The notes beneath the pieces are model-generated. The model saw only the letters and a program-made list of their open reading frames with translations. It had not been told where the DNA came from and did not search any database. Shown here piece after piece: positions 43,158 to 52,544 of a stretch of 64,000 bases of DNA. This DNA is from JAGLOK01 sp963676355 (GTDB lineage: Bacteria > Bacillota > Clostridia > Christensenellales > UMGS416). The translations under genes and the position numbers were made by a program. Where the stretch lies: positions 930,001 through 994,000 of the forward strand of contig OY781093.1 of assembly GCA_963676355.1 (NCBI GenBank), written 5' to 3'. Every line of letters starts with the position of its first letter. Within the stretch, counting starts at the first letter, position 1.

Positions 43158-43976
43158 GTGAATTGTAAAGATGCAAACAAAAAAATATCATTGCTTATTG
43201 ACGGCATGCTTGATGAGAAACAAAAGCATAGCCTGCTTGAGCATATAAAAGTTTGCAAAGATTGCAAGAAACTTTATGACGACATGAGATCTATGGTAAC
43301 AAATCTTTCGGAGTTGCCTGAAATCCAATTGCCGGATGGCGCAGAAAACAAGATTCATTTTACTCTTATTAGGGAAGCGGAAGCTCCTAAGAAAACAACA
43401 TGGATAAAGTTTGCGGCAATTGCCGCACCCGCTACTATGGCACTGGTTGCCGTAGTATTTGGAATCAGCTATCTATTTTCGGGTGGTATGAGGTCAGATG
43501 AAACCAATGAAATGGCTGTTTTTGAAAAGGCTGAAATGCAGGAAGAAACGATGGCTGAAGCAAAGTCAATGGCTGTCTCTGGCGAGGATGGAGAATTCGG
43601 AAACGGTACAGTAGATTCCGTGGAAGAAGTCCCAGAAGAGACGAGAATGATGATAGCCGAAGAAAGCGCTGAGGATGCAGCTTATGATTCTAACACAGTT
43701 ATGGTTTATGTGGATTCTCAGAGTAAGGAAGAGCTCATTGATATTGCTGAGAGTATCATTTCGATGCTTGAAGTGGACATACTAGATGAGCTTGTTTATG
43801 ATTCGGATTCCAAAAGCGCAGTAATTAATCTTCCGCTATCGCAACGAGAAATATTTATAACACAGGTTGAAAACTCCGGATTAAAGGCTGAATTTTCAGA
43901 TGATATAGATCAGAATTCAGATGACAGTGAAAACCTTTTGTTTGAAGTAATTTTCCTTTTTCAAAACAACGACTAA
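43158..43976 (+). CDS. Zinc-finger anti-sigma factor
   Basis: A 272-residue single-pass protein. The N-terminal ZAS domain has LLEHIKVCKDCKKL (His-x3-Cys-x2-Cys), which binds sigma region 2-4; a membrane helix follows (about 95-112), then an acidic outer domain (methionine- and glutamate-rich). I choose GTG 43158 after AAAGAGG. It controls the ECF sigma encoded just upstream and is likely cleaved under envelope stress. A SIMPL-domain gene follows 26 bases later. Confidence 0.88.
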   Translation: MNCKDANKKISLLIDGMLDEKQKHSLLEHIKVCKDCKKLYDDMRSMVTNLSELPEIQLPDGAENKIHFTLIREAEAPKKTTWIKFAAIAAPATMALVAVVFGISYLFSGGMRSDETNEMAVFEKAEMQEETMAEAKSMAVSGEDGEFGNGTVDSVEEVPEETRMMIAEESAEDAAYDSNTVMVYVDSQSKEELIDIAESIISMLEVDILDELVYDSDSKSAVINLPLSQREIFITQVENSGLKAEFSDDIDQNSDDSENLLFEVIFLFQNND

Positions 43977-44002
43977 TTTGAAATGACTTATAGGAGGTTA
44001 TT

Positions 44003-44752
44003 ATGAACAACAAAATCTTAATTATACTAATAGCAGCGGTACTGGTGCTTTCATTGGCATCAACAGGAGTACTATTGTTTGGCGGAAATTCCAAAAGCGA
44101 CATGACACAAGGCGGACAGACAAACACGATATCCGTTTCCAGCACAGGTGAAGTGACAGTATTGCCTGATGTGGGCTATATATCACTGGGCATTGAAACA
44201 AAAAATGCTGATGTTAAAAAAGCTGAAGAAGAAAACTCAAAGACAATGGATGCCATTATGGATGCATTGAAAAAGTTTGACATTGAAGAGACAGACATTA
44301 AAACAATCGGATATAACATTTATCCTCAGTATGAAGAATATAATGATGAAAAGCCGATTGCATATTCTGTTAATAACACAGTTGAGGTGACTGTCAAAAA
44401 GCTTGAAGACATGAGCGATATCATTGATGCGGCAGTTGCAGCGGGAGCAAACAGAACAAACAGCGTAAGATTTGACGTGCTGGACAGAGAAGAGTCCTAC
44501 AACGAAGCGCTTACAAACGCAGTTAATAACGCAAGAGCGCGTGCTGAAGTTTTAGCAGAAGCCTCAGGTCTTAAAATAGTGGGTGTGATGACAGTGAATG
44601 AAAACAGTTCATCACCAAAAAATTATTACGCTGACACAATGTCATATACGAGAAGCGAAAGCGCAGACGGTGGGTATGCACCATCTATATCCAGCGGTGA
44701 TATGGAGATATCAGCTTCAGTGTATATAACATTTGAAGTAGCAAACAAATAA
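44003..44752 (+). CDS. Membrane-anchored SIMPL-domain protein (YggE-like)
   Basis: A 249-residue protein with one N-terminal helix (about 4-26) and a SIMPL/DUF541 domain: ISVSSTGEVTVLPDVGYISLGI, repeated alpha/beta units, NNARARAEVLAEASG. YggE-type proteins are linked to oxidative or envelope stress. It is the third gene of the sigma/anti-sigma operon, so likely a regulon output. A strong terminator follows. AGGAGG upstream of the ATG. Confidence 0.88.
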   Translation: MNNKILIILIAAVLVLSLASTGVLLFGGNSKSDMTQGGQTNTISVSSTGEVTVLPDVGYISLGIETKNADVKKAEEENSKTMDAIMDALKKFDIEETDIKTIGYNIYPQYEEYNDEKPIAYSVNNTVEVTVKKLEDMSDIIDAAVAAGANRTNSVRFDVLDREESYNEALTNAVNNARARAEVLAEASGLKIVGVMTVNENSSSPKNYYADTMSYTRSESADGGYAPSISSGDMEISASVYITFEVANK

Positions 44753-44765
44753 AACATCATAAATC

Positions 44766-44800
44766 AAAAAGGCTTTCGGATTAAACCGAAGGCCTTTTTT
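44766..44800 (+). terminator. Sigma operon terminator
   Basis: AAAAAGGCTTTCGG, a 6-base loop and CCGAAGGCCTTTTT with T residues: a clear intrinsic terminator after the SIMPL gene. Confidence 0.85.
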
Positions 44801-44820
44801 AATTAAATCGATTATTAAAC

Positions 44821-44844
44821 AAAGCCGCTCATATGAGCGGCTTT
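44821..44844 (-). terminator. Terminator for the PG-binding gene
   Basis: The 24-base palindrome AAAGCCGCTCA-TA-TGAGCGGCTTT is flanked by A and T tracts. It lies 10 bases past the minus-strand gene stop and can act in both directions. It shares the TA-loop design of the hairpins at 109 and 487. Confidence 0.75.
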
Positions 44845-44854
44845 TATGATTTTC

Positions 44855-45637
44855 TTATTTACCGGCTGCCTTTTTCACCATTGCCTGATGAGCCGAATCT
44901 ACGGCATCGTGTATGTGCGTTTTAGAGTTTAAAAAGTGAATACACACCTGTCCTTCCATCCCGTTGCCTGACACAGTTTCATATCCATGAGGGAATCCGT
45001 TTGTAGAGGCGGCGATATACTCACCGTCTAGCCGGACAACAACTGCCCGCCTGTCCCACGACCACTCCCCGTCATATGTCTCCAAGAACTTCTTGGTGTC
45101 TGAAGCTGTTGCAGGTTCAACGTCAGCATGGTTGCTGCCGCCCACACGAACCATATAATATGTGATTCCAGTTTCAACATCCCAAACTTTAATCTTCTCT
45201 CCACGAGAAAACTTTGGATAAACATAGCTAAACCAATCTCTTAGCTTGCCGGTTGGGACTTTTGATGCAGCTGCTGGCTTTGGCTCAACTTTTACAACTT
45301 CTTCAATGGGCTTTCGCTTTGCTGCATTTGAAAAAAGGATTTTTGCAGTATCAGGGCCTAATACACCATCTGACGTAAGACCATTTACTTCTTGGAAATC
45401 ACGAAGTGTCTGCTTGGTATACGGACCAAATACATTGGTTATTTTATAATTGAAATAGCCTAAATCCTTAAGCCTCATTTGCACTTGAATGGCATAATCG
45501 CCCTCATATCCTTCTTTGATAAGGATATAATCATTTGGGTTTGAATTATCCTCTTCTGCCAGAACAGTTGAAGGGGCAAAAGAAAATACTGCTATCAATA
45601 TTGATAATAATACTATTATAATGGTCTTTTTTTGCAC
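44855..45637 (-). CDS. Secreted PG-binding protein with an unknown C-terminal domain
   Basis: A 260-residue exported protein: signal peptide (to about residue 27), one PG_binding_1 domain (GYEGDYAIQVQMRLKDLGYF...GVLGPDTAKIL), then a 130-residue domain with WDVETGITYYMVRVGGSNHAD, EWSWDRRAVVVRL and GQVCIHFLNSKTH. The domain's His and Cys residues suggest a wall-acting enzyme or metal binder, but I do not recognise it with certainty. Minus strand, divergent from plsX. Regulation unknown. Confidence 0.78.
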   Translation of the reverse strand: MQKKTIIIVLLSILIAVFSFAPSTVLAEEDNSNPNDYILIKEGYEGDYAIQVQMRLKDLGYFNYKITNVFGPYTKQTLRDFQEVNGLTSDGVLGPDTAKILFSNAAKRKPIEEVVKVEPKPAAASKVPTGKLRDWFSYVYPKFSRGEKIKVWDVETGITYYMVRVGGSNHADVEPATASDTKKFLETYDGEWSWDRRAVVVRLDGEYIAASTNGFPHGYETVSGNGMEGQVCIHFLNSKTHIHDAVDSAHQAMVKKAAGK

Positions 45638-45757
45638 TTATTCACCTCACACACTAGAAAATTCTATCATAAATTATTAATGCTGTAAACCTCATGTAAC
45701 ATTATTTTAACATATCTATGTAAAAATAAGGTAAATATTGTTTGAATTTTAATCAGG

Positions 45758-45786
45758 TTGAAAAGAAATGATGCATATAATATAAT
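45758..45786 (+). promoter_or_regulatory. plsX promoter
   Basis: TTGAAA (45758-45763), a 17-base spacer and TATAAT (45781-45786). A GGAGG ribosome site and ATG 45824 follow. The 120 bases before it, back to the divergent PG-binding gene, hold nothing clear. Confidence 0.65.
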
Positions 45787-45823
45787 TTATAGGCTAAAGC
45801 AACGATTAAGGCTTGGAGGAATT

Positions 45824-46807
45824 ATGTTTAAAATAGCAATAGACGCAATGGGTGGAGACAATGCTCCAAACGAGATAATAAAGGGAGCACTCGACGCACA
45901 AAAGGAAATGGAAGGCATTGAAGTTGTGCTTTTGGGGCAAAAGGATATTATCCAAAAGCAGATGGATTTGCACAGCGAGAAGGCTGAGATAATAGATTGC
46001 CCTGAAGTTATACACACGGGAGACAAGCCCTTGGTGGCAATTAGGGCAAAAAAGAACTCGTCGCTTATAAAAGGGCTCTTGATGGTAAAAGAAAACACAG
46101 CTGATGCTTTTGTTTCTGCCGGAAGCACTGGAGCTGTATTTGCGGGTGCTTTGTTTAATGTTGGACGTATAAAAGGTGTGGACAGACCAGCACTTGCTGC
46201 GATACTTCCCACTCAAAACGGAAAAACAATACTGCTTGACATTGGTGCAAATGCTGACTGTAAGGATAAATACCTTATACAATTTGCAAAGATGGGAAGA
46301 ACCTATATGAAACTTGTGGAGGGTATAGATAACCCGACCATGGGTCTTATTAATATCGGCACAGAAGAAGAAAAGGGTAGCGAGTTATATCGTGAAGTCA
46401 ATAAACTTATGCGAGAAGACGAGTCGCTTAATTTCGTGGGGAATATAGAGCCGCGCGATGCTTTAAACGGTGCAGCTGATGTGTTGGTGTGCGACGGCTT
46501 TACGGGAAATGTGCTTCTTAAAACATTGGAAGGCATGGCTGTTTATCTGTTTAAAAATATAAAAGCAGAACTTTATAAGAATATTTTCACAAAACTTGCG
46601 GCCGCAGTGCTTAAAAACGGTTTTAAGAATGTTAAGATTAAAATTGATCATAAAGAATATGGCGGTACGCCTCTTTTAGGAGTTCAGGGTTGTGTAATCA
46701 AAGCACACGGCTCATCGGATGCGTACAGCTTTAAGCGCGCAATTATGCAGGCGGTTAATTATCTTGAAAAAGATATAACTAATGTTATAAAAGATACCGT
46801 GGAATAG
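45824..46807 (+). CDS. plsX: Phosphate acyltransferase PlsX
   Basis: A 327-residue enzyme making acyl-phosphate from acyl-ACP for phosphatidic acid synthesis. Motifs: AIDAMGGDNAP at the N-terminus, VSAGSTGA, LLDIGANADCK and NIGTEEEKG, with GFTGNVLLKTLEG near the end. I place the start at ATG 45824 after GGAGG, 66 bases after the ATG at 45758 in the same frame, because the family begins FKIAIDAMGG. acpP follows directly, without the fabD/fabG genes that often lie between in Bacillus. Confidence 0.94.
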   Translation: MFKIAIDAMGGDNAPNEIIKGALDAQKEMEGIEVVLLGQKDIIQKQMDLHSEKAEIIDCPEVIHTGDKPLVAIRAKKNSSLIKGLLMVKENTADAFVSAGSTGAVFAGALFNVGRIKGVDRPALAAILPTQNGKTILLDIGANADCKDKYLIQFAKMGRTYMKLVEGIDNPTMGLINIGTEEEKGSELYREVNKLMREDESLNFVGNIEPRDALNGAADVLVCDGFTGNVLLKTLEGMAVYLFKNIKAELYKNIFTKLAAAVLKNGFKNVKIKIDHKEYGGTPLLGVQGCVIKAHGSSDAYSFKRAIMQAVNYLEKDITNVIKDTVE

Positions 46808-46820
46808 TAAATATTCCATA

Positions 46821-46849
46821 TTGTGCGATTTAATCTGGACTGATATAAT
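46821..46849 (+). promoter_or_regulatory. acpP promoter
   Basis: TTGTGC (46821-46826), a 17-base spacer and TATAAT (46844-46849), just after plsX. It would boost expression of the abundant carrier protein beyond read-through. Confidence 0.55.
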
Positions 46850-46885
46850 GATATAGAATTTATTTTAAACTACTTGGAGGACGAA

Positions 46886-47116
46886 ATGGTACTAGATACA
46901 GTAAAAGAAGTGATAGCAGATCAGCTTGAGTTGGATGTAAACGATATTACACGTGAATCTTCACTAACTGAAGATCTTAAAGCAGATTCGGTTGATGTTG
47001 TTGGCATAATAATGAAACTTGAAGCAGAGTTTGGACTTGAATTCCCATACGAAGAGCTTGAAAGCATAGCAACAGTTGGCAACGCAGTGGATTTCATTGA
47101 GGCTAACAAGTCTTAA
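46886..47116 (+). CDS. acpP: Acyl carrier protein
   Basis: A 76-residue carrier for fatty acid synthesis. Pantetheine attaches to the Ser in KADSVDVVGIIMKLE, a Val variant of the common DSLD motif. It is acidic, with the usual three helices. ATG 46886 follows TTGGAGG; a TTG at 46874 overlaps the ribosome site. It sits between plsX and rnc, a conserved Firmicutes order. Confidence 0.95.
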   Translation: MVLDTVKEVIADQLELDVNDITRESSLTEDLKADSVDVVGIIMKLEAEFGLEFPYEELESIATVGNAVDFIEANKS

Positions 47117-47148
47117 TCAGATTTTAATTTTACAATTTTTAATTTTGA

Positions 47149-47187
47149 GCAACTTAAATCATAGATTATATCCATGGTTTAAGTTGC
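47149..47187 (+). promoter_or_regulatory. 14-pair hairpin between acpP and rnc
   Basis: GCAACTTAAATCAT (47149-47162), an 11-base loop and ATGGTTTAAGTTGC (47174-47187) pair fully, with one wobble. No T-run follows, so it is not a standard terminator. It lies about 25 bases upstream of rnc. RNase III in E. coli cleaves a stem in its own leader, and this is a candidate for the same. Confidence 0.55.
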
Positions 47188-47212
47188 ATATCATTTATAA
47201 GTGAGGCAACTT

Positions 47213-47914
47213 TTGAGCAATTCTGACAGATTCCATATTTTAAGCCGCGAGATAGGATACGAGTTTAAGGATCTATCTCTGCTTATGCGTGCATGCACGC
47301 ATTCTTCATCTCTGCCCGAAGGACTCGGGAAGATTTCTTATGAAAGGCTTGAATATCTGGGAGATGCAGTTCTTGAGCTATTGGTGACGCGGCTTTTATT
47401 TTTGTCATACCCAAAAGCAAATGAAGGACAGATGACGAGAATCCGCGCGGCTGTGGTGTCTGAAAAACCTCTGTCTGAAATAGCTAATGCAATGAATTTA
47501 GGAGAATATCTCATTTTAAGCCACGGTATGGATAAATCGGGTGGCAGACTGCTTCCGTCGATATTGTCGGATGTAGTTGAAGCGATTATAGGCGCTATCT
47601 ATTTAGACGGTGGCATTGAAAATGCGGAAAAATTTATTATGCCCTATATTATGCCAAGAATAGAGCTTGCTTATGAACAGGGATTTAAAAGCGATTATAA
47701 AACACGCTTGCAAGAGTATTTGCAAAGAGATGGAAACATATCCATTCACTATAAAACGGAGGCGGACGATGGTCCTCCGCATGACAAATCATTTTTCACA
47801 AAAGTTTATGCTGATGGGAAACCACTTGGCAAGGGAGTTGGCAAGAGCAAAAAGAGCTCTCAGCAGCAGGCGGCCAAGGATGCACTCATAAAATTCGGCA
47901 AGCTTGTAAAGTAA
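47213..47914 (+). CDS. rnc: Ribonuclease III
   Basis: A 233-residue double-strand-specific RNase. The signature ERLEYLGDAVLEL and downstream SDVVEAIIGAIYLDGG hold the catalytic acidic residues; the C-terminal dsRNA-binding domain is KTRLQEYLQRDG...GKSKKSSQQQAAKDAL. I choose TTG 47213 because GTGAGG lies 6 bases upstream; GTG 47201 overlaps that site. smc follows, in the conserved order rnc-smc-ftsY. Confidence 0.94.
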   Translation: MSNSDRFHILSREIGYEFKDLSLLMRACTHSSSLPEGLGKISYERLEYLGDAVLELLVTRLLFLSYPKANEGQMTRIRAAVVSEKPLSEIANAMNLGEYLILSHGMDKSGGRLLPSILSDVVEAIIGAIYLDGGIENAEKFIMPYIMPRIELAYEQGFKSDYKTRLQEYLQRDGNISIHYKTEADDGPPHDKSFFTKVYADGKPLGKGVGKSKKSSQQQAAKDALIKFGKLVK

Positions 47915-48057
47915 AATCAATTAATTTAGCAATATAATTTTTCAACTTTTTTATTCTTTGATATTTATCTTTGATGAAATATATAGTATACTCTTATTGC
48001 TGTAGACACTATATATAGTATTTACAATATATTGTTTAGAAGTAAAGAGGGTAGAAT

Positions 48058-51000
48058 TTGCATTTAAAAAAATTGGAGCTTTACGGCTTTAAATCATTTG
48101 CCGATAAAGTGGAAATCGAGTTTGATAAAGGCATCACAGGGGTTGTGGGGCCAAATGGCAGTGGCAAGAGCAACATAGGCGATGCCATGCGCTGGGTGCT
48201 GGGTGAAAGTTCGGCCAGAAGTTTGCGCGGCTCAAAAATGGAAGATATTATATTTAACGGAGCGCAAAAGCGCAATCCTCTGGGATGGTGCGAAGTTACG
48301 CTTGTTTTTGACAACGAAGATGGCGAGCTTCCCATTGAATACAATGAAGTGGCTGTTTCAAGGCGTGTATATCGAAATGGCGAGGGTGAGTATCTTATAA
48401 ACAGAGCATCCTGCCGCAGAAAAGATATCATAGAGCTTTTTCGTGACACAGGCATAGGTCGCGAAGGTTACTCAATTATAGGCCAAGGCAGGATAGCGGA
48501 TATGCTAAGCCACAAGCCAGAAGAGCGCAGAGATGTGTTCCATGAAGCTGCAGGCATCATGAAATATAGAGCGCGTCGCGATGAAGCACAAAGAAGGCTT
48601 GATTCCACAAGGAACAATATCCAGCGTTTATATGACATAATGGAAGAAATGGAGCGCCAGCTCGGACCGCTAAAACGGCAGAGCAAGAATGCAAGGCGCT
48701 ATATTGAGATATCCGAAAGTCTTAAAGAGCTTGAAATAAATCAATTTCTCATAAACTATGAAAAACTTCATGAAGATGCGCAGAATGCAGAGCAGGAAAT
48801 CGAAAAAATCGATGTGATGGTGCAGCAGGAAGAGGGCGCGAACAATTCCAACCAAGAAGAAAGCGAAAAGCTTTCAGAGCTTATCCAAGAGCATGAAAGA
48901 CAGGTTGACAGAATACGCTATGATATTGAGACTCTCAGCGAGAGACTGAACTATTATTCGGGGCAGCAGCTTGTAATGAAAGAGCGCTTGACATACGCTC
49001 AGATGGAGCAAAAGCGTCTTTTGGAGGAAATTGAGCACGACGAAAATCGAATTCTGGAACTTGCAAGAGAAGCGGATGAGCTTCAAGAAGCTTTGGAAGG
49101 CAAGGGTGATGGCAGCCAGAATCTCAAGCAGGATATTGAAGAGATAAAAGAGCGCATCGCAAAAATTGATGCTGAAGTGAAAACACGCCAAAGAGATATT
49201 GATGAGAAGAAAAGCGACATGATGAGCGGACTTCAGATGATGGCGGACATCGGCTCTTCCTCTGGTAGGCTTGAGGCGATGATAGAGTCGTATTCTTCAA
49301 GGAAAAAAGAGATTGAAGAGACTTTGGAATTTGAACTTAGGCAAAAAGAGATAAACGCCGATGTGGGTGGCGAGCTAGAAGAAAATGTTTTAAACCTCTC
49401 AAGAAGCATTGAAAGCCTGGCAAACAAAACTGAAAGTCACACTGCAACCCGCAATGAGCTTCGAATAAGACGGCAAGACTTGGAAGAAGACTTGCAGAAA
49501 AAGCACGACAGGGCAAGAAATATCGAAACGCGAATGCAGCTTATCGATACTCTTGTGAATGATTATGAGGGATTTAGCAACACCGTAAAATTTCTTCTAT
49601 CAAATGGCAGTTCAAAAGGACTTATATCCGGGGTAATTGCCGATATTATTGATGTGCCAAATGAATATGTCAGTGCAATTGAACGAGCGCTTGGCGGAGC
49701 AATGCAAAACATCGTTACAGAATCTGATTATGAAGCCAAGCAGTTAATTAGCATTTTGAGAAAAAATCGTGCGGGCAGAGCAACATTTTTGCCTATAAGC
49801 GCGATACGCGGGCGCGATTTAAAGCCACACGAGCGTGACTTGCTGGATATGCCGGGTTGCTTGGGTGTTGCAGCGGAACTTATTTATTATGACGATAAGT
49901 ATGAAGAGATTATGTATTCTCTTTTGGGACGTACTATCATATGTGAAGATTTGGATGTGGCGGTTGAGCTTGCGAAAAAAGTGCGACATTCATGTAAGTT
50001 TGTAACGCTTAAAGGGGATGTTGTAAATCCCGGAGGCTCCATGAGCGGTGGTTCAAGAGGAGCAAAGGAGTCGTCGCTTATTGGAAGACGCAGCCAGCTT
50101 GAAGAGCTTCGAGAGCTTCTTGTTTCTGCAAAAAAAGAAGTAGAAAAAGCTAAGCGACAGCTTGACGAAGTGAACGAGAAGATGAAAAATCAACGCGTTC
50201 AGATGGATAAAGACATTGCAGAGCTCAACGAAGCAAGGGTTGTATTCGCCCGCGAGAATGAGCGCTATGAAAAGTTTAAAACAGCACGCGATGAAAATAA
50301 CAGCAAGATAGAAAGCCTGAATACTCAGCTTGAAAAGATAGATCAAAATATTGAGGATGCCAAAAACGATGTTGAGTCTATCAACAATAAATCACAGGAT
50401 GCGAAGTTTAAAGAAACCGTTTCCCGTGACGAGATAGCAAAAGCTCAAGGGCAGGTAAACCGTTTGCTTGAAGATCAGGATGAGATGCAAAATCATCTTG
50501 AAAGCCTTATTGCATTAAGCGCAGATGATGAGAAAGAGCGAGCAACGGCAAAAGAGCGAATTTCATGGCTTCACGAAGAAACGGAGCGCTTAAAGCAGTT
50601 AATAGAGCAAAAGAAAGCTCAGCATAAAAAGAATGAAGAAGACTCAAAGAAACAAAAAGATAATTTGGATAATGCAAGTGAGTCCGCAGGCAGCGAAAAA
50701 GAGCAGTTGGAAAACCTTAATAAAGAATTAAAATCAAAGCTGCATTGGCTTGAAACAAAGCGTGAAAGCTTAAAATCCTTGCAAAGCCTTCTCAGCGTAT
50801 CTCAGAAAAGACAGATAGAGCTAGGTGAGAAAAGGCATGCTTATCAGATGAAACAAGAAAGAGCAACTCTGGAACTGGAGCGAATACAAAATCGCATATG
50901 GGATTTCTATGAGCTGACATATCAGGGCACTTTGGAGTTTAGAAATCCTGAGCTTGACTTAACCGATGCTGAAGAGGAAATCGGCAAGATGCGCAGGCAG

Positions 51001-51612
51001 ATAAAAGCCATGGGCTCGGTTAATATTAATGCAGTGAGCGAGTATGCTGAACTCAATGAGAGATATACTGAGCACAAAACTCAGCATGATGATTTGGTGG
51101 AAGCAGAAGAAGACTTGATGAAGGTTATAAAAGATCTGAACAAGCAAATGAGAGAAAAGTTCCTAGTTGAGTTTGAAAAACTCAATGAATATTTCGCCGA
51201 AAACTTCACTGCGTTATTTGGCGGGGGAAGAGCAATATTGTCATTGGAGGACAATGAGGATGTCTTAAACAGTGGGATAGTAATTGAAGCTCAGCCTCCG
51301 GGCAAAAAGCTCCAAATGCTCTCTCTTTTATCAGGTGGAGAAAGAGCGCTTACTGCTGCTGCTATACTTTTTGCAATGCTTAAGCACAGGCCGTCACCTT
51401 TTTGTCTGTTGGATGAGATAGAGGCGGCTTTGGATGAAGCGAATCTGTATCATTTCACGGATTTCCTTAAAACCTATTCGGCAGATACACAGTTTGTGGT
51501 TATCACCCACAGAAGGCCGACCATGGAATCATGCGATACTCTCTATGGCGTGACTATGGAGGAAAAGGGTGTAAGCAAGATGATTTCGGTAAAGATTGCC
51601 GACTACGCATAA
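48058..51612 (+). CDS. smc: Chromosome segregation ATPase SMC
   Basis: An 1184-residue SMC protein of usual length. The N-terminal ATP site is GPNGSGKSN, two long coiled coils flank a hinge (about residues 505-670) with GSMSGGSRG after it, and the C-terminal half has LLSGGERALTA and CLLDEIEAALDEANL. It loads on DNA with ScpA/ScpB. Start TTG 48058 after AGAGGG. No ScpAB genes are in view. Confidence 0.96.
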   Translation: MHLKKLELYGFKSFADKVEIEFDKGITGVVGPNGSGKSNIGDAMRWVLGESSARSLRGSKMEDIIFNGAQKRNPLGWCEVTLVFDNEDGELPIEYNEVAVSRRVYRNGEGEYLINRASCRRKDIIELFRDTGIGREGYSIIGQGRIADMLSHKPEERRDVFHEAAGIMKYRARRDEAQRRLDSTRNNIQRLYDIMEEMERQLGPLKRQSKNARRYIEISESLKELEINQFLINYEKLHEDAQNAEQEIEKIDVMVQQEEGANNSNQEESEKLSELIQEHERQVDRIRYDIETLSERLNYYSGQQLVMKERLTYAQMEQKRLLEEIEHDENRILELAREADELQEALEGKGDGSQNLKQDIEEIKERIAKIDAEVKTRQRDIDEKKSDMMSGLQMMADIGSSSGRLEAMIESYSSRKKEIEETLEFELRQKEINADVGGELEENVLNLSRSIESLANKTESHTATRNELRIRRQDLEEDLQKKHDRARNIETRMQLIDTLVNDYEGFSNTVKFLLSNGSSKGLISGVIADIIDVPNEYVSAIERALGGAMQNIVTESDYEAKQLISILRKNRAGRATFLPISAIRGRDLKPHERDLLDMPGCLGVAAELIYYDDKYEEIMYSLLGRTIICEDLDVAVELAKKVRHSCKFVTLKGDVVNPGGSMSGGSRGAKESSLIGRRSQLEELRELLVSAKKEVEKAKRQLDEVNEKMKNQRVQMDKDIAELNEARVVFARENERYEKFKTARDENNSKIESLNTQLEKIDQNIEDAKNDVESINNKSQDAKFKETVSRDEIAKAQGQVNRLLEDQDEMQNHLESLIALSADDEKERATAKERISWLHEETERLKQLIEQKKAQHKKNEEDSKKQKDNLDNASESAGSEKEQLENLNKELKSKLHWLETKRESLKSLQSLLSVSQKRQIELGEKRHAYQMKQERATLELERIQNRIWDFYELTYQGTLEFRNPELDLTDAEEEIGKMRRQIKAMGSVNINAVSEYAELNERYTEHKTQHDDLVEAEEDLMKVIKDLNKQMREKFLVEFEKLNEYFAENFTALFGGGRAILSLEDNEDVLNSGIVIEAQPPGKKLQMLSLLSGGERALTAAAILFAMLKHRPSPFCLLDEIEAALDEANLYHFTDFLKTYSADTQFVVITHRRPTMESCDTLYGVTMEEKGVSKMISVKIADYA

Positions 51613-51648
51613 CGCTTAACTTTTGCCGACGCAGATAATATTAAATAG

Positions 51649-51679
51649 AAATCTACGGAATATCACCGTAGATTTTTTT
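51649..51679 (+). terminator. smc terminator
   Basis: AAATCTACGG (51649-51658), a 7-base loop and CCGTAGATTT (51666-51675) plus T residues: a strong intrinsic terminator that separates smc from the next gene. Confidence 0.88.
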
Positions 51680-51723
51680 GTTAAGCAAAGCAAAAAATAC
51701 TTTCGTCATATGGTTAAATATAG

Positions 51724-51729
51724 TATAAT
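51724..51729 (+). promoter_or_regulatory. -10 box of a second probably leaderless gene
   Basis: TATAAT ends 9 bases before the ATG at 51739, with no ribosome site between. It is the same layout as at 582-595, and the downstream gene is again an unknown membrane protein. Confidence 0.5.
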
Positions 51730-51738
51730 GCCAATATT

Positions 51739-52479
51739 ATGCAAATTAGTAATGATAGAAAAAATGAATACGCAAAAATATTGATAGTTCTATGTCTTAT
51801 TTATGTATTGTTTGAGATTATAGGTAACATTAATTTATTTAGATTGTTTAATAACATGAATTTTGATACTGTAAATGTTGTTAATCAAATAAGGGCAGTG
51901 ATAACTGCAGTAATTACTGCGATATCATCGTTTTTAATTATATTCACTTTCATAAGATTCAGAGAAAATAATAAAACCAGAAAATTATATAAAACATTAT
52001 TATGGTATTATATAACAATTATCATTTTAGATTTGTTTTATTGGGCAATATTTGCTATCTTTTATTTTTTCTTTGACAGTTCTCTGGAAAGAATAACTCC
52101 TGGACCCAATATGTATAGCGCTATAAGTATGATTTCTAGTATTTATTATTACATTGTTCTTATTTTTCCCATTCCAATATATATACTTATACTTAAAAAA
52201 GAAAAGCTGGATTATAACTGGATGATAATAGGCAGATTAACTTCATACTTTCTGCAGCTAATAAGCTTTACTGTTATAAAAGTAAGGCATTATCTTGATT
52301 ATCAAGTACACAAAACAACTGTGATGTTTTTTAATGAAAAATACCCTATACTTGCTATATATGCAAATAATCGTTTGCTTTGGACTCTGAGAGGCTACTT
52401 CTGGATAATAGGTATAATTATAATGGTGATAATATATAAACGGAATGCCCGAAAAAGCGAAGAAATGACTGAAGGATAA
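51739..52479 (+). CDS. Multi-pass membrane protein, unknown
   Basis: A 246-residue protein with about five helices (LIVLCLIYVLFEIIGNI; AVITAVITAISSFLIIFTF; WYYITIIILDLFYWAIFAIFY; IYYYIVLIFPIPIYILI; and a last one near the C-terminus). No family recognised. It interrupts the conserved smc-ftsY pair, bounded by terminators on both sides, so it has probably been inserted as an independent unit. The sequence is more AT-rich than its neighbours. Confidence 0.65.
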   Translation: MQISNDRKNEYAKILIVLCLIYVLFEIIGNINLFRLFNNMNFDTVNVVNQIRAVITAVITAISSFLIIFTFIRFRENNKTRKLYKTLLWYYITIIILDLFYWAIFAIFYFFFDSSLERITPGPNMYSAISMISSIYYYIVLIFPIPIYILILKKEKLDYNWMIIGRLTSYFLQLISFTVIKVRHYLDYQVHKTTVMFFNEKYPILAIYANNRLLWTLRGYFWIIGIIIMVIIYKRNARKSEEMTEG

Positions 52480-52505
52480 TCTCTGGTTGAGATTATTCTT
52501 TTTTT
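52474..52505 (+). terminator. Terminator overlapping the stop codon of the membrane gene
   Basis: GGATAATCTC (52474-52483), loop TGGTT and GAGATTATTC (52489-52498) with seven T residues. The stem starts before the TAA stop at 52477-52479. Confidence 0.85.
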
Positions 52506-52544
52506 CGTTTATCATGTTTATACATTAAATATAAGAGGAATATT

